Assembly (NCBI GenBank): GCA_947642355.1
Contig: CANRSD010000006.1
Span: 1 to 57,884, forward strand
Length of the DNA: 57,884 nucleotides
Reading direction: 5' to 3'
Origin: an uncultured Clostridia bacterium
GTDB taxonomy: Bacteria > Bacillota > Clostridia > TANB77 > CAG-508
Shown: positions 50,217-57,884 of the stretch, in pieces
Layout: each line of letters opens with the position of its first letter
How positions within the stretch are numbered: the stretch's first letter is position 1
Notes under the pieces: generated by a model
Databases searched by the model: none
What the model saw: the letters and a program-made list of their open reading frames with translations, nothing else
Told to the model about the DNA's origin: nothing
Position numbers and translations under genes: made by a program

Positions 50217-50999
50217 ATGCCAGTACAAACAGTAGCTAAAATAGTAGGAAAAGAGAAGCTTATAGAAGGAATTTATAAGTTTTCTATGAAAACAAAAGAA
50301 ATAGCAAAAGAAGCGAAGCCAGGAAGTTTTTTAGAAATACAAGTTTCAGAAAGTTACGAACCATTTTTAAGAAGACCAATTAGTATTTATAATGTGGATA
50401 AAGAAAATGATGTTGTAGAATTCATTTTCCAAGTAAAAGGAAAAGGAACTAAAATGTTAATGGATAAAAAAGTTGGAGATGACTTAAATATTTTAGGCCC
50501 TTTAGGAGAAGGAACTTTTGAAGTTAAACACTATAAAAAAGCATATATTATTGGTGGTGGAATTGGTACATATCCACTCTATGAACTTGCTAAAGAATTA
50601 AAGGAAAATACAGATGTAACAATGTATATGGGATTTAGAAATAAAGAATTAGTTACCTTAGAGAGTGAGTTTGAGGAAGTTTCTAAGAAATTAGTTGTAA
50701 CAACAGATGATGGAAGTTATAAAGAAAAAGGATATGCAATTGATTTTTTGAAAGAAGATTGTAATAAAGAAAAACCAGATATAATATTTGCTTGTGGACC
50801 ACTTCCAATGTTACAAGCAGTTCAAGAATTTGCAAAAAAGGAAAAGATAGAATGCCAAATGTCTTTAGAAGAAAGAATGGGATGTGGTATAGGTGCTTGT
50901 GTAGGATGTGCTGTAAAAGTTATAAGAAATGGTGAAGAGAAATATGAGTATGTTTGTAAAAATGGACCAGTATTTAATGCCAAAGATGTGATAATATAG
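50217..50999 (+). CDS. pyrK: Dihydroorotate dehydrogenase electron-transfer subunit
   Basis: 260 aa; AAAGGAGG ahead. FAD-binding front part (FLRRPISIYNV), NAD-binding middle (AYIIGGGIGTYPL, IIFACGPLPMLQAVQ), and a C-terminal 2Fe-2S site with four Cys in ERMGCGIGACVGCAVKV plus YVCKNGP. It couples the class 1B PyrD to NAD+, so the partner is the next gene, 23 bases on. No CGG. Confidence 0.97.
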   Translation: MPVQTVAKIVGKEKLIEGIYKFSMKTKEIAKEAKPGSFLEIQVSESYEPFLRRPISIYNVDKENDVVEFIFQVKGKGTKMLMDKKVGDDLNILGPLGEGTFEVKHYKKAYIIGGGIGTYPLYELAKELKENTDVTMYMGFRNKELVTLESEFEEVSKKLVVTTDDGSYKEKGYAIDFLKEDCNKEKPDIIFACGPLPMLQAVQEFAKKEKIECQMSLEERMGCGIGACVGCAVKVIRNGEEKYEYVCKNGPVFNAKDVII

Positions 51000-51022
51000 T
51001 AAGTAAAGAAAGGGTAAAAAAT

Positions 51023-51944
51023 ATGAATACAGAAATTGATTTTTGTGGAATTAAAATGAAAAATCCAGTAACAGTAGCATCAGGAACTTTTGGATATGGT
51101 AGAGGTCATAGCCAGTTTATAGATTTAAGCAAATTAGGAGCTATAATTACTAAAGGAACATCAATGAGACCAAAGCTTGGAAATAAACCACCTAGAATTT
51201 GTGAAACAAATAGTGGTATGTTAAATGCTATTGGGTTAGAAAATCCAGGACTAGATTATTTTGTTGAAAATGATTTACCATTTTTAAAACAATTTAATAC
51301 ACCTATAATTGTAAATTGTTTTGGAGGAGCTGAAGGAACTATTGAAGCATATGTGGAAATTTGTGAGGCTTTAAATAATCTAGAAATAGATGGAGTTGAA
51401 ATAAATCTTTCTTGTCCTAATGTAAAGGCTGGATGTTTAGCTTTTGGAACTACATATGAAGGAGTAAAAGAAATAACTTCTGCTTGTAGAAAAGTTCTTA
51501 CTAATAAACCATTAATAGTAAAACTTACACCAAATGTAACAGATATTACACTTCCTGCAAAAGGTGCAGAAGATGCTGGAGCAGATGCCATTTCACTTAT
51601 AAATACTATAACAGGAATGAAAATTGATATAGAAAAAAGAAAACCAGTTCTTGGAATTAATACAGGTGGTCTTTCAGGTCCTGCAATAAAGCCGGTTGCA
51701 GTTAGAATGGTATATCAGGCATCTCATAGTGTAAAAATACCAGTTATGGGACTTCGGTGGAATTATGACAGGAGAAGATGCAATTGAATTTATGATGGCA
51801 GGAGCAAAATGTGTTTCAATAGGTTCAGCAAACTTAGTTAATCCAAATGCTAGTATTGAAGTAATTGATGGAATTGAAAACTTTATGAAAAAACATAATA
51901 TAGAAGATGTTAATTCTATTATAGATACAGTAGAAATGAACTAA
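51023..51944 (+). CDS. pyrD: Dihydroorotate dehydrogenase (class 1B, catalytic), one CGG +1 site
   Basis: About 306 aa; AAAGGG ahead. FMN enzyme oxidising dihydroorotate to orotate. Motifs: NPVTVASGTFGYG, GTSMRPKLGNKPPRICET, NAIGLENPG, NLSCPNVKAG (catalytic Cys region), LIVKLTPNVTDI, LINTITGMKI and GGLSGPAIKPVAVRMVYQ. CGG at 51755 (residue 245), read +1, gives PVMGLGGIMTGEDAIEFMMA, the FMN-phosphate loop, to the stop at 51942-51944. Unshifted reading ends at RWNYDRRRCN and loses the phosphate grip. With PyrK it is the last operon gene. Confidence 0.96.
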
Positions 51945-51959
51945 TAATAGAGGAAAGTT

Positions 51960-52475
51960 ATGATATTAATAATAGTTTTGATAATTATTTTAATTATATA
52001 TGTAATAGAATACAATTTAGTTAAAACATTACATAACAAAGTTTTACAGTCAAAATCTGGGATTGATGTAATATTAAATAAAAGATTTGATTTAATTCCA
52101 AATTTGGTAGAATGTGTAAAAGAATATGCAAAATATGAACAACAAGTTTTACAAGATATTATGAAAGAAAGACAAGAATATTATAATACCAAAAGCTTGA
52201 TTAAAGGAAATGAAGTAAATAATAAATGTAATAGTATATTAGCACTTAGTGAAGATTATCCAATTCTTAAATCAAATGAACAATTTTTAAATTTAGAGAA
52301 ATCATTAGAAAAGATAGAAAATCAATTGCAAGCTTCAAGAAGACTATATAATAGTGATGTAACTATGTATAATACAAAAATAAGTACATTTCCAGGAAAT
52401 ATTTTTGCTCTATTTATGCATATGGAAAGAGAAGAACTTTTTGAATATGAAGAAAAGGATAAGGAAGTTAAGTGA
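51960..52475 (+). CDS. LemA-family protein
   Basis: 171 aa; AGAGGAAAG ahead. An N-terminal hydrophobic helix (MILIIVLIIILIIYVIEYNL), then the LemA helical bundle: VLQSKSGIDVILNKRFDLIP, NLVECVKEYAKYEQQ, LEKIENQLQASRRLYN. Membrane-anchored, outside-facing tail or cytosolic depending on orientation. The stop overlaps the next start by four bases. LemA proteins often pair with DUF3137 or TPM proteins, as here. Role unclear. Confidence 0.92.
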   Translation: MILIIVLIIILIIYVIEYNLVKTLHNKVLQSKSGIDVILNKRFDLIPNLVECVKEYAKYEQQVLQDIMKERQEYYNTKSLIKGNEVNNKCNSILALSEDYPILKSNEQFLNLEKSLEKIENQLQASRRLYNSDVTMYNTKISTFPGNIFALFMHMEREELFEYEEKDKEVK

Positions 52476-53374
52476 AATCAGATTTTAATGAGATTTTTGA
52501 TAAAATATATACTCAAAATGGTGAGAAAATAGAAAAAATGCGTAAAAATATGATTTTTAAAAAGATAATATGGTTTTTAACTTGTATTTTAGTATTTATA
52601 GGAATAATTACTATAGGTATTAAATATGGAAAAATAATTATTTTTCTGATTTTTTCCATTTTTTTACTATTTATGATACTTTATATTATGGATTTATCAA
52701 ATAAGTATACAAAAGAATATAAAAAAGAAATAATAAAGTCTTTAATTAATGAGATTGATAGTACATATGAATATAGTGTAAAAAAAGGTGTGACAGTATC
52801 AGAATATATAAAATCTGGTTTCGAAAAAAGATGGGATAAATATTGTTCAGAGGATTATATATCTGGTAAATTAGATGAAAATTCTAGTTTTGAGATGTCT
52901 CAAGTTAAAACTATAATTACAAATATGTATACTGATGATAAGGGAAATATAAGTAGAGTAAATGAAACTAGTTTTATTGGTGTATTTGGAATTGTAGATA
53001 TTATGGGAGTATTTTTAGATGATATAAAAATATATCCAAATTCAATGATTAGAAAATACAAAGATTCAAGAGTAGAAATGGAATCTACAGAATTTGAAAA
53101 ATACTTTGATGTATTTGCAAATAATAGAATTAATGCAATGGAAGTTTTAACTCCAGAAGCAATAGAAAAGATAACAGAAATTAGAAATATATTAAAAGAT
53201 AGTATATGTATAAGAATGATTGGAAATAAAGTTTATTTTAGAATATCTTGTGGAGATATTTTTGAAGCACCAACATTTAAAAAAGGAGTAAGTTTTGATT
53301 TATTATATAAATATTTTTCTTTAATAAATATTCCAAAAGATTTATATAAGATTGTAAAAGAAACAATGATATAG
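52472..53374 (+). CDS. DUF3137-type membrane protein
   Basis: 300 aa, GTG start overlapping the LemA stop (GTGA). Two adjacent transmembrane helices at about 28-72, then a soluble domain with an aromatic/acidic pattern (ISRVNETSFIGVFGIVDIMG) and a final VRISCGD-like YFRISCGDIFEAPTF. The layout, length and LemA partner fit the DUF3137 family, which has no settled role. A terminator follows at 53383. Confidence 0.82.
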   Translation: MKSDFNEIFDKIYTQNGEKIEKMRKNMIFKKIIWFLTCILVFIGIITIGIKYGKIIIFLIFSIFLLFMILYIMDLSNKYTKEYKKEIIKSLINEIDSTYEYSVKKGVTVSEYIKSGFEKRWDKYCSEDYISGKLDENSSFEMSQVKTIITNMYTDDKGNISRVNETSFIGVFGIVDIMGVFLDDIKIYPNSMIRKYKDSRVEMESTEFEKYFDVFANNRINAMEVLTPEAIEKITEIRNILKDSICIRMIGNKVYFRISCGDIFEAPTFKKGVSFDLLYKYFSLINIPKDLYKIVKETMI

Positions 53375-53382
53375 AAATAGTT

Positions 53383-53418
53383 AAAAATTCGTTAAGAATG
53401 TTCTTTAACGAATTTTTT
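53383..53418. terminator. Terminator after the LemA-DUF3137 pair
   Basis: 13-bp stem AAAAATTCGTTAA / TTAACGAATTTTT, loop of nine, T-run. It serves both strands, including the tetR gene. Sequence is shared with the hairpins at 27 and 57797. Confidence 0.85.
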
Positions 53419-53462
53419 TATTAATGAAAAGTATTTTATAACATATAAAACTATTTCTTTTT

Positions 53463-54032
53463 TTAAAATATTAAATCACTTTGTGATAAAAATACAAGTT
53501 GTGAACTTAGTATTTCAACTAACTCGTCTACAGTCTCTTTTTTGCCATTTTGAATCCATTTAAAAAGTATAACAAGAAATATTCCAGTTCGTATTGCAAT
53601 GGAATATTCTAAATTTTTTATAGGAAATGTAGATTTAGATTTGTAAAAATCTGTAAGAATATGTGAATTATGAGAGATAGAATTGTATATAATATCAATA
53701 CGATTTATTGAAAATAGTATCTCTAATAATTTGCTGTGCTCAAACCAATAATTAAAAAAATATTTTACAAAATCAAGTTTTCCATTTTTGGCATTAGGAT
53801 GTGTAATGTAATTTCCTAATACTTCTTTGAAATAATAATCACATTTCATAGAAAGTATATCTTCTAGAGAATCAAATAATCTATAAAAAGTGGATCTACT
53901 TATAGTGGAATAATGTTCAATATCTGATATAGTTATTTTGTTAAATTCTTTTATTTCTAAACATTTTAATAAACCTTCATAAATAAGTTCAGAAGATTTT
54001 AGAGTTCGTTTATCATTTTTTATATGATACAT
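53463..54032 (-). CDS. TetR-family repressor
   Basis: 189 aa; GGAGG before the ATG. N-terminal helix-turn-helix (about 10-55): LKSSELIYEGLLKCLEIKEF, NKITISDIEHYSTISRSTFY, RLFDSLEDIL. The rest is the ligand-binding helical bundle, with little residue conservation. Divergent from the exporter pair at 54159-57781, with about 127 bases between. It probably represses that pair and senses its substrate. Confidence 0.93.
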   Translation of the reverse strand: MYHIKNDKRTLKSSELIYEGLLKCLEIKEFNKITISDIEHYSTISRSTFYRLFDSLEDILSMKCDYYFKEVLGNYITHPNAKNGKLDFVKYFFNYWFEHSKLLEILFSINRIDIIYNSISHNSHILTDFYKSKSTFPIKNLEYSIAIRTGIFLVILFKWIQNGKKETVDELVEILSSQLVFLSQSDLIF

Positions 54033-54158
54033 TTAGACCTCCTTTGTTTTATAAGTTGTGAAACTATTGTATCATAAAATTAAAAGTGTTACAATATAAA
54101 AATGCAATAAAATATATGGTAATTAAATGTATAAGGATAAAAGAAAGGAGAATAGTTT

Positions 54159-56213
54159 ATGAAAAAAATTTCTGAGCTACTAATGAAAAATAAAAAAAAG
54201 ATACTTATTATTTTTATTATAGCTATTTTATTTTCTATTTTTGCATCTAGATTAGTTACTGTAAATTATAATATGATGGATTATTTACCAGATGATGCAA
54301 AATCAACTATATCATTAGAGATAATGGATAAAGAATATAATACTGCTATACCAAATTTAAGAGTAGTGGTAAAAAATGTAAGTATAACAGAAGCTTTAGA
54401 ATATAAAGAGAAAATAGCAAGTGTAGAGGGTGTAGAAGAAATTAGCTGGATAGATGATACAGTTTCTACATATATACCTTTAGAAACTTTAGATGAAAAA
54501 AGTCTTGAAACTTGGTATAAAGATGGGAATGCAATTTTTTCTGTAGTAGTAAATGAAGATTTACAAACAAAAGCAATAGATAAAATAAGGCAAATAATAG
54601 GAGAAGAAAATTTAATGTCAGGAGATAGCTATAATAATGTAGCTGCTGAAACTTCTACATCAGAAGAAATAAGTAAAATAATGTTATTTATAGTTCCACT
54701 TATTTTTGTAATTTTACTTATTACTACAACTTCTTGGTTTGAGCCGGTGCTATTTTTAGGAACAATAGGGATTGCAATTTTATTAAATACAGGAACAAAT
54801 GCATTTTTTGGAAGTATATCATTTGTTACTAATGCAGCTGGTAGCATATTGCAACTTGCTGTTTCTATGGATTATTCAATATTTTTACTTCATAGATTTG
54901 CAGAAGAAAGAGAAGAAAAAGAGAGTATTGAAGATGCTATGAAATCTGCTATGCAAAAATCTTATAAATCTATACTTTCAAGTGGACTAACTACAGTTAT
55001 AGGTTTTGCAGCACTTATATTAATGAAATTTAAAATTGGTCCAGATATGGGAATTGTAATGGCAAAATCAATAGTACTAAGTCTTGTTTGTGTATTATTC
55101 TTGCTACCAATTTTAGCAGTTTATTCATATAAATTAATAGATAAAACAAAACATAGAAAATTATTACCAGAGTTTAATAGATTTTCAAAAGTAGTAGTTA
55201 AATTAAAAAATATTGCAATTGTTGTATTTTTAGTATTAATTATACCTTGTAATTTAGCAAGTAAAGAAATAGGATTTTCATATGGTGCATCTGAGATTTT
55301 TAAAGATAAAACTCAGGGAGTAGGATATGAGAAAGAAGAAATTGAAAGATTATTTGGAAAATCTAATCAAGTGGTATTAATGGTACCTAAAGGAGATTTT
55401 GCAAAAGAGGAAAAAATGATAAATGAGTTGAAGGAACTTCCAGAAGTTGCAAATGTAGTGTCTTATGTAACTAATGTTGGAAGTGAAATTCCAATGGAAT
55501 ATGTTCCAGAAGATATTTTATCTGATTTAATTTCTGAAAATTATAGTAGAATATTACTTTATATAGATAGACCAGTTCAAGGAGAAGAAACATTTAAAAC
55601 AGTAGAAAAATTAAGGGATGTTTCAAGTAAGTACTATGGAGAGAAATATCAGATGTGTGGAGAAAGTGTAAACACATATGATATGAAAGAAACAGTAATA
55701 AAAGATAATATAATTGTAAATATAGTTGCAATAGTTTCAATAGCTATAATTTTATTATTCAATTTTAAATCATTAAGTTTACCAATTATATTGCTTTTAG
55801 TTATAGAATTATCAATATGGATTAATTTAACTTTTCCATATTTTGGAGGAGAAAATTTAAATTATATTTCATATTTGATTATATCTTCTATACAACTTGG
55901 TGCAACAATAGATTATGCTATTTTATATACGGATAGATATTTAGAAAATAGAAAAGTATTAGAAAAAATAGATACAGTTAAACAAACCACAAAAGATACA
56001 ATATTGTCAATATTAACATCTGCTGGAATATTAACAATAGCAGGATTTTTCTTAGGAAAAATGTCAACAAATCAAGTAATAAGTGAGCTTGGAATATTAG
56101 TTAGTAGAGGAGCAGTAATATCAGAGTTATTAGTATTTTTTGTACTTCCAGCATTACTTGTAGTGTTTGATAAAATTATAAAAAAGACTACTAAAGAAGT
56201 AGATTTTAAGTAA
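54159..56213 (+). CDS. MMPL/RND-family transporter
   Basis: 684 aa; AAAGGAG ahead. Two repeats of one helix plus outer loop plus five helices. Motifs of the MMPL half-repeats: LQLAVSMDYSIFLLHRFAEE, SGLTTVIGFAALILMKFKIG, LGATIDYAILYTDRYLE (Asp of the proton relay), TSAGILTIAGFFLG. Exports lipid or drug-like molecules using the proton gradient. The next gene, 18 bases on, is a secreted partner. Confidence 0.93.
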   Translation: MKKISELLMKNKKKILIIFIIAILFSIFASRLVTVNYNMMDYLPDDAKSTISLEIMDKEYNTAIPNLRVVVKNVSITEALEYKEKIASVEGVEEISWIDDTVSTYIPLETLDEKSLETWYKDGNAIFSVVVNEDLQTKAIDKIRQIIGEENLMSGDSYNNVAAETSTSEEISKIMLFIVPLIFVILLITTTSWFEPVLFLGTIGIAILLNTGTNAFFGSISFVTNAAGSILQLAVSMDYSIFLLHRFAEEREEKESIEDAMKSAMQKSYKSILSSGLTTVIGFAALILMKFKIGPDMGIVMAKSIVLSLVCVLFLLPILAVYSYKLIDKTKHRKLLPEFNRFSKVVVKLKNIAIVVFLVLIIPCNLASKEIGFSYGASEIFKDKTQGVGYEKEEIERLFGKSNQVVLMVPKGDFAKEEKMINELKELPEVANVVSYVTNVGSEIPMEYVPEDILSDLISENYSRILLYIDRPVQGEETFKTVEKLRDVSSKYYGEKYQMCGESVNTYDMKETVIKDNIIVNIVAIVSIAIILLFNFKSLSLPIILLLVIELSIWINLTFPYFGGENLNYISYLIISSIQLGATIDYAILYTDRYLENRKVLEKIDTVKQTTKDTILSILTSAGILTIAGFFLGKMSTNQVISELGILVSRGAVISELLVFFVLPALLVVFDKIIKKTTKEVDFK

Positions 56214-56230
56214 AAAGGAGATTGATAAAT

Positions 56231-57781
56231 ATGAATAAGTTAAAGAAAAATATGATTGTTTTATTTATTGTAATTTCTATGATTTTTGGAATTACATTTC
56301 CAGTATTTGGAAATGAAGAAACAATAAATTATTCAAAAACAGGAAAAGAAGAAAATGTATATGTTAACTTAAAAAATGATGGAAGCATAAAAGATATATA
56401 TGTTGTAAATCAATTTTTACTAAATGAAAAAGGTAATATAACTGACTATGGTGATTATTCAGAAGTTAGGAATTTATCTAGTTCAGATAAAATTACTAAA
56501 ACAGAAAATACTATTAATTTTAATGGTGTAAAAGGAAAAAACTATTATCAAGGAAAGTTAAACAGTCAGAATATTCCTTGGAATATATCAGTTAAATATT
56601 TTCTAGATGGAAATGAAGTTTCATCAGAAGATATATTAGGCAAAAGTGGAAAAGCAGAAATTAAAATAAATATAACGAAAAATCCAAATGTTAATGAAAC
56701 TTTTTTTGAAAACTTTTTATTGCAAACTACATTATCTTTAAATACAGATAAATGTAAAAATATAGAGACAACTGGTGCTACAATTGCAAATAATGGAGAG
56801 AATAAGCAATTAACATATATGATACTTGCGGGAGAAGAGAAAGAAATATCTATAAAATTTGATACAAGTGAATTTGAACTTAAAGATGGAATTAGTTTTA
56901 ATGGTGTCTTGATGAGTTTAGTAATAGATTCTTTAGATACAACAGAAGTTACAAATAAAGTATCCGAATTGTCAAATGCGGTTTCTAAATTAAATGATGG
57001 GGCAAATACTTTAAAATCAGGATCAAGTACTTTTAAATCATCATTAGGTAATTTGAACTCTAGTGTTGTATCATTACCAGGAGGAAGTGCTAGTGTTAAA
57101 AATGGAATAAATACAGCTCTAACAGGATTAAAAACAATAAGAGCAAATTTGAATGTTCAAGGAAATTCTAGTAGTGATGCAGAAGCTATAAAATCACAAG
57201 TAATGGCTCAAATATCTAGTACTTTGCAAACAGAACCATATGCTAGTATGATAGCTACAAATCCAGAACTATTACCAGTTTTACAAGGATTATTAGAGCA
57301 AGCAGTAACAAATACAGCCAATACAGTATCTTCATCATATAATCAAAAAATAAATTCTACAATGACAAATTTAAGTACAGCTTTATCAGACTTAGAAAAT
57401 GGATTAGCTACTATTTCTAATTCATATAGAAATTTAGACTCAGGGATAAATACAGTAGTTTCTAGTATTGGAGCATTAAATAGTGCATATGCAAATATTG
57501 ATAATGGAATAAATGAAATATCAAGTGGAACTAGTCAAATGAATAGTGAAACAGAAAATTTAGACAGTAATGTAGAAAATAAAATAGATGAAGTTTTAGA
57601 TGGTTTTGAAAATAGTAATTATCAAGTAATATCATTTGTTTCAGAGCAGAATACAAATATGAATAGTGTACAATTTGTTATAAAAACAGAAGGGATTAAA
57701 ATAAAAGAAGAGCAAAAAATAGAACAAGAAGATAAAAAAGAGCAATCTTTTGTAGAAAAGTTTGTTAATTTATTTAAATAA
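56231..57781 (+). CDS. Secreted coiled-coil partner of the MMPL transporter
   Basis: 516 aa from ATG 56231, ten bases after AAAGGAG. A signal peptide (MNKLKKNMIVLFIVISMIFG, then ITFPVFG) leads to a beta-rich middle (NVYVNLKNDGSIKDIYVVNQ, GKSGKAEIKINITKN) and a C-terminal helical repeat with Leu/Ser heptads (LSNAVSKLNDGANTLKSGSS, LDSGINTVVSSIGALNS). This matches proteins beside YhgE/MMPL-type exporters in Bacillota, including X-X-X-Leu-X-X-Gly heptad repeats. Probably a periplasm-side adaptor. It ends with a Lys/Glu-rich tail. No CGG. Confidence 0.85.
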   Translation: MNKLKKNMIVLFIVISMIFGITFPVFGNEETINYSKTGKEENVYVNLKNDGSIKDIYVVNQFLLNEKGNITDYGDYSEVRNLSSSDKITKTENTINFNGVKGKNYYQGKLNSQNIPWNISVKYFLDGNEVSSEDILGKSGKAEIKINITKNPNVNETFFENFLLQTTLSLNTDKCKNIETTGATIANNGENKQLTYMILAGEEKEISIKFDTSEFELKDGISFNGVLMSLVIDSLDTTEVTNKVSELSNAVSKLNDGANTLKSGSSTFKSSLGNLNSSVVSLPGGSASVKNGINTALTGLKTIRANLNVQGNSSSDAEAIKSQVMAQISSTLQTEPYASMIATNPELLPVLQGLLEQAVTNTANTVSSSYNQKINSTMTNLSTALSDLENGLATISNSYRNLDSGINTVVSSIGALNSAYANIDNGINEISSGTSQMNSETENLDSNVENKIDEVLDGFENSNYQVISFVSEQNTNMNSVQFVIKTEGIKIKEEQKIEQEDKKEQSFVEKFVNLFK

Positions 57782-57796
57782 TTTTAATTTATAATA

Positions 57797-57835
57797 AAAA
57801 AATTTCGTTAAGTAAGTTCCTTAACGAAATTTTTT
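57797..57835 (+). terminator. Terminator at the end of the MMPL operon
   Basis: 16-bp perfect stem, AAAAAATTTCGTTAAG / CTTAACGAAATTTTTT, loop TAAGTTC. The last 18 bases of the window repeat 5532-5549. Confidence 0.85.
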
Positions 57836-57884
57836 ATATTAATAAATTACCAATAAATACTAATAATGTCAAGTTATTTTTATA

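Overview
This is a very AT-rich, Gram-positive-type window, most like an uncultured gut Clostridia/Bacillota genome. The signs are strong GGAGG ribosome sites, TTGACA/TATAAT promoters, YtrA-type GntR and BlaI regulators, two OmpR/HisKA pairs, ClpC with a UVR motif, a B-type PyrK/PyrD pair, and type-IV-pilin-like leaders fused to surface domains. It holds about 57 protein genes and one tRNA-Leu(UAA). No rRNA, CRISPR array, transposase or phage module was seen, and no gene-free stretch exceeds 300 bases.

The main observation is a recoding pattern. Sixteen genes, including purA, clpC, pyrF, pyrD, rarA and pepF, are split in conventional translation. Every split falls at an in-frame CGG codon, and at every one of the 26 sites a single +1 shift, so that CGGN is read as one glycine, restores the conserved protein. 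No break at CGG lies in another codon phase. Among the other genes, in-frame CGG was found only twice, as an apparent Arg codon in two genes with atypical codon use (12919-13458 and 34030-34374). CGT, CGA, AGA and AGG are used normally as Arg. This suggests that CGG has lost its Arg tRNA and is read, with its following base, as a four-base glycine codon or an obligate +1 frameshift signal. One further site (16916) has TGG at the same geometry and may be a decayed site.

Layout. 1-7343: surface and envelope genes (two pilin-like proteins, an LD-carboxypeptidase, two anchored paralogues, a reverse-strand RluA pseudouridine synthase). 7369-11299: purA, pepF and a response regulator, followed by its kinase to 12802. 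12919-15427: an ankyrin protein, ruvA and rarA. 15471-18780: two half-size TauE permeases around a c-di-GMP phosphodiesterase, and a small protein. 18842-23395: signal peptidase, phosphodiester glycosidase, glucosaminidase and two anchored hypotheticals. 23478-27983: clpC, a pilin-like SUMF1-type protein, ysxC and a small coiled-coil protein. 28017-33305: tRNA-Leu, MATE exporter, and an envelope operon (glycosyltransferase, deacetylase, flippase-like protein). 33347-36810: flavoredoxin-rubredoxin, cupin-like protein, a GntR-ABC operon with a clear operator, and a BlaI-type regulator. 36839-44257: a reverse two-component pair, VanW, a nucleoside-transferase-like protein, an AraC/GyrI regulator and a heterodimeric ABC exporter. 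44319-51944: polA and a pyrimidine operon pyrC-pyrF-(aldose epimerase)-pyrK-pyrD. 51960-57781: LemA with a DUF3137-like partner, then a TetR regulator divergent from an MMPL exporter and its secreted partner.

The recoding reading rests on reading frames and family motifs visible here. No alignment, tRNA scan or proteomics could be run.
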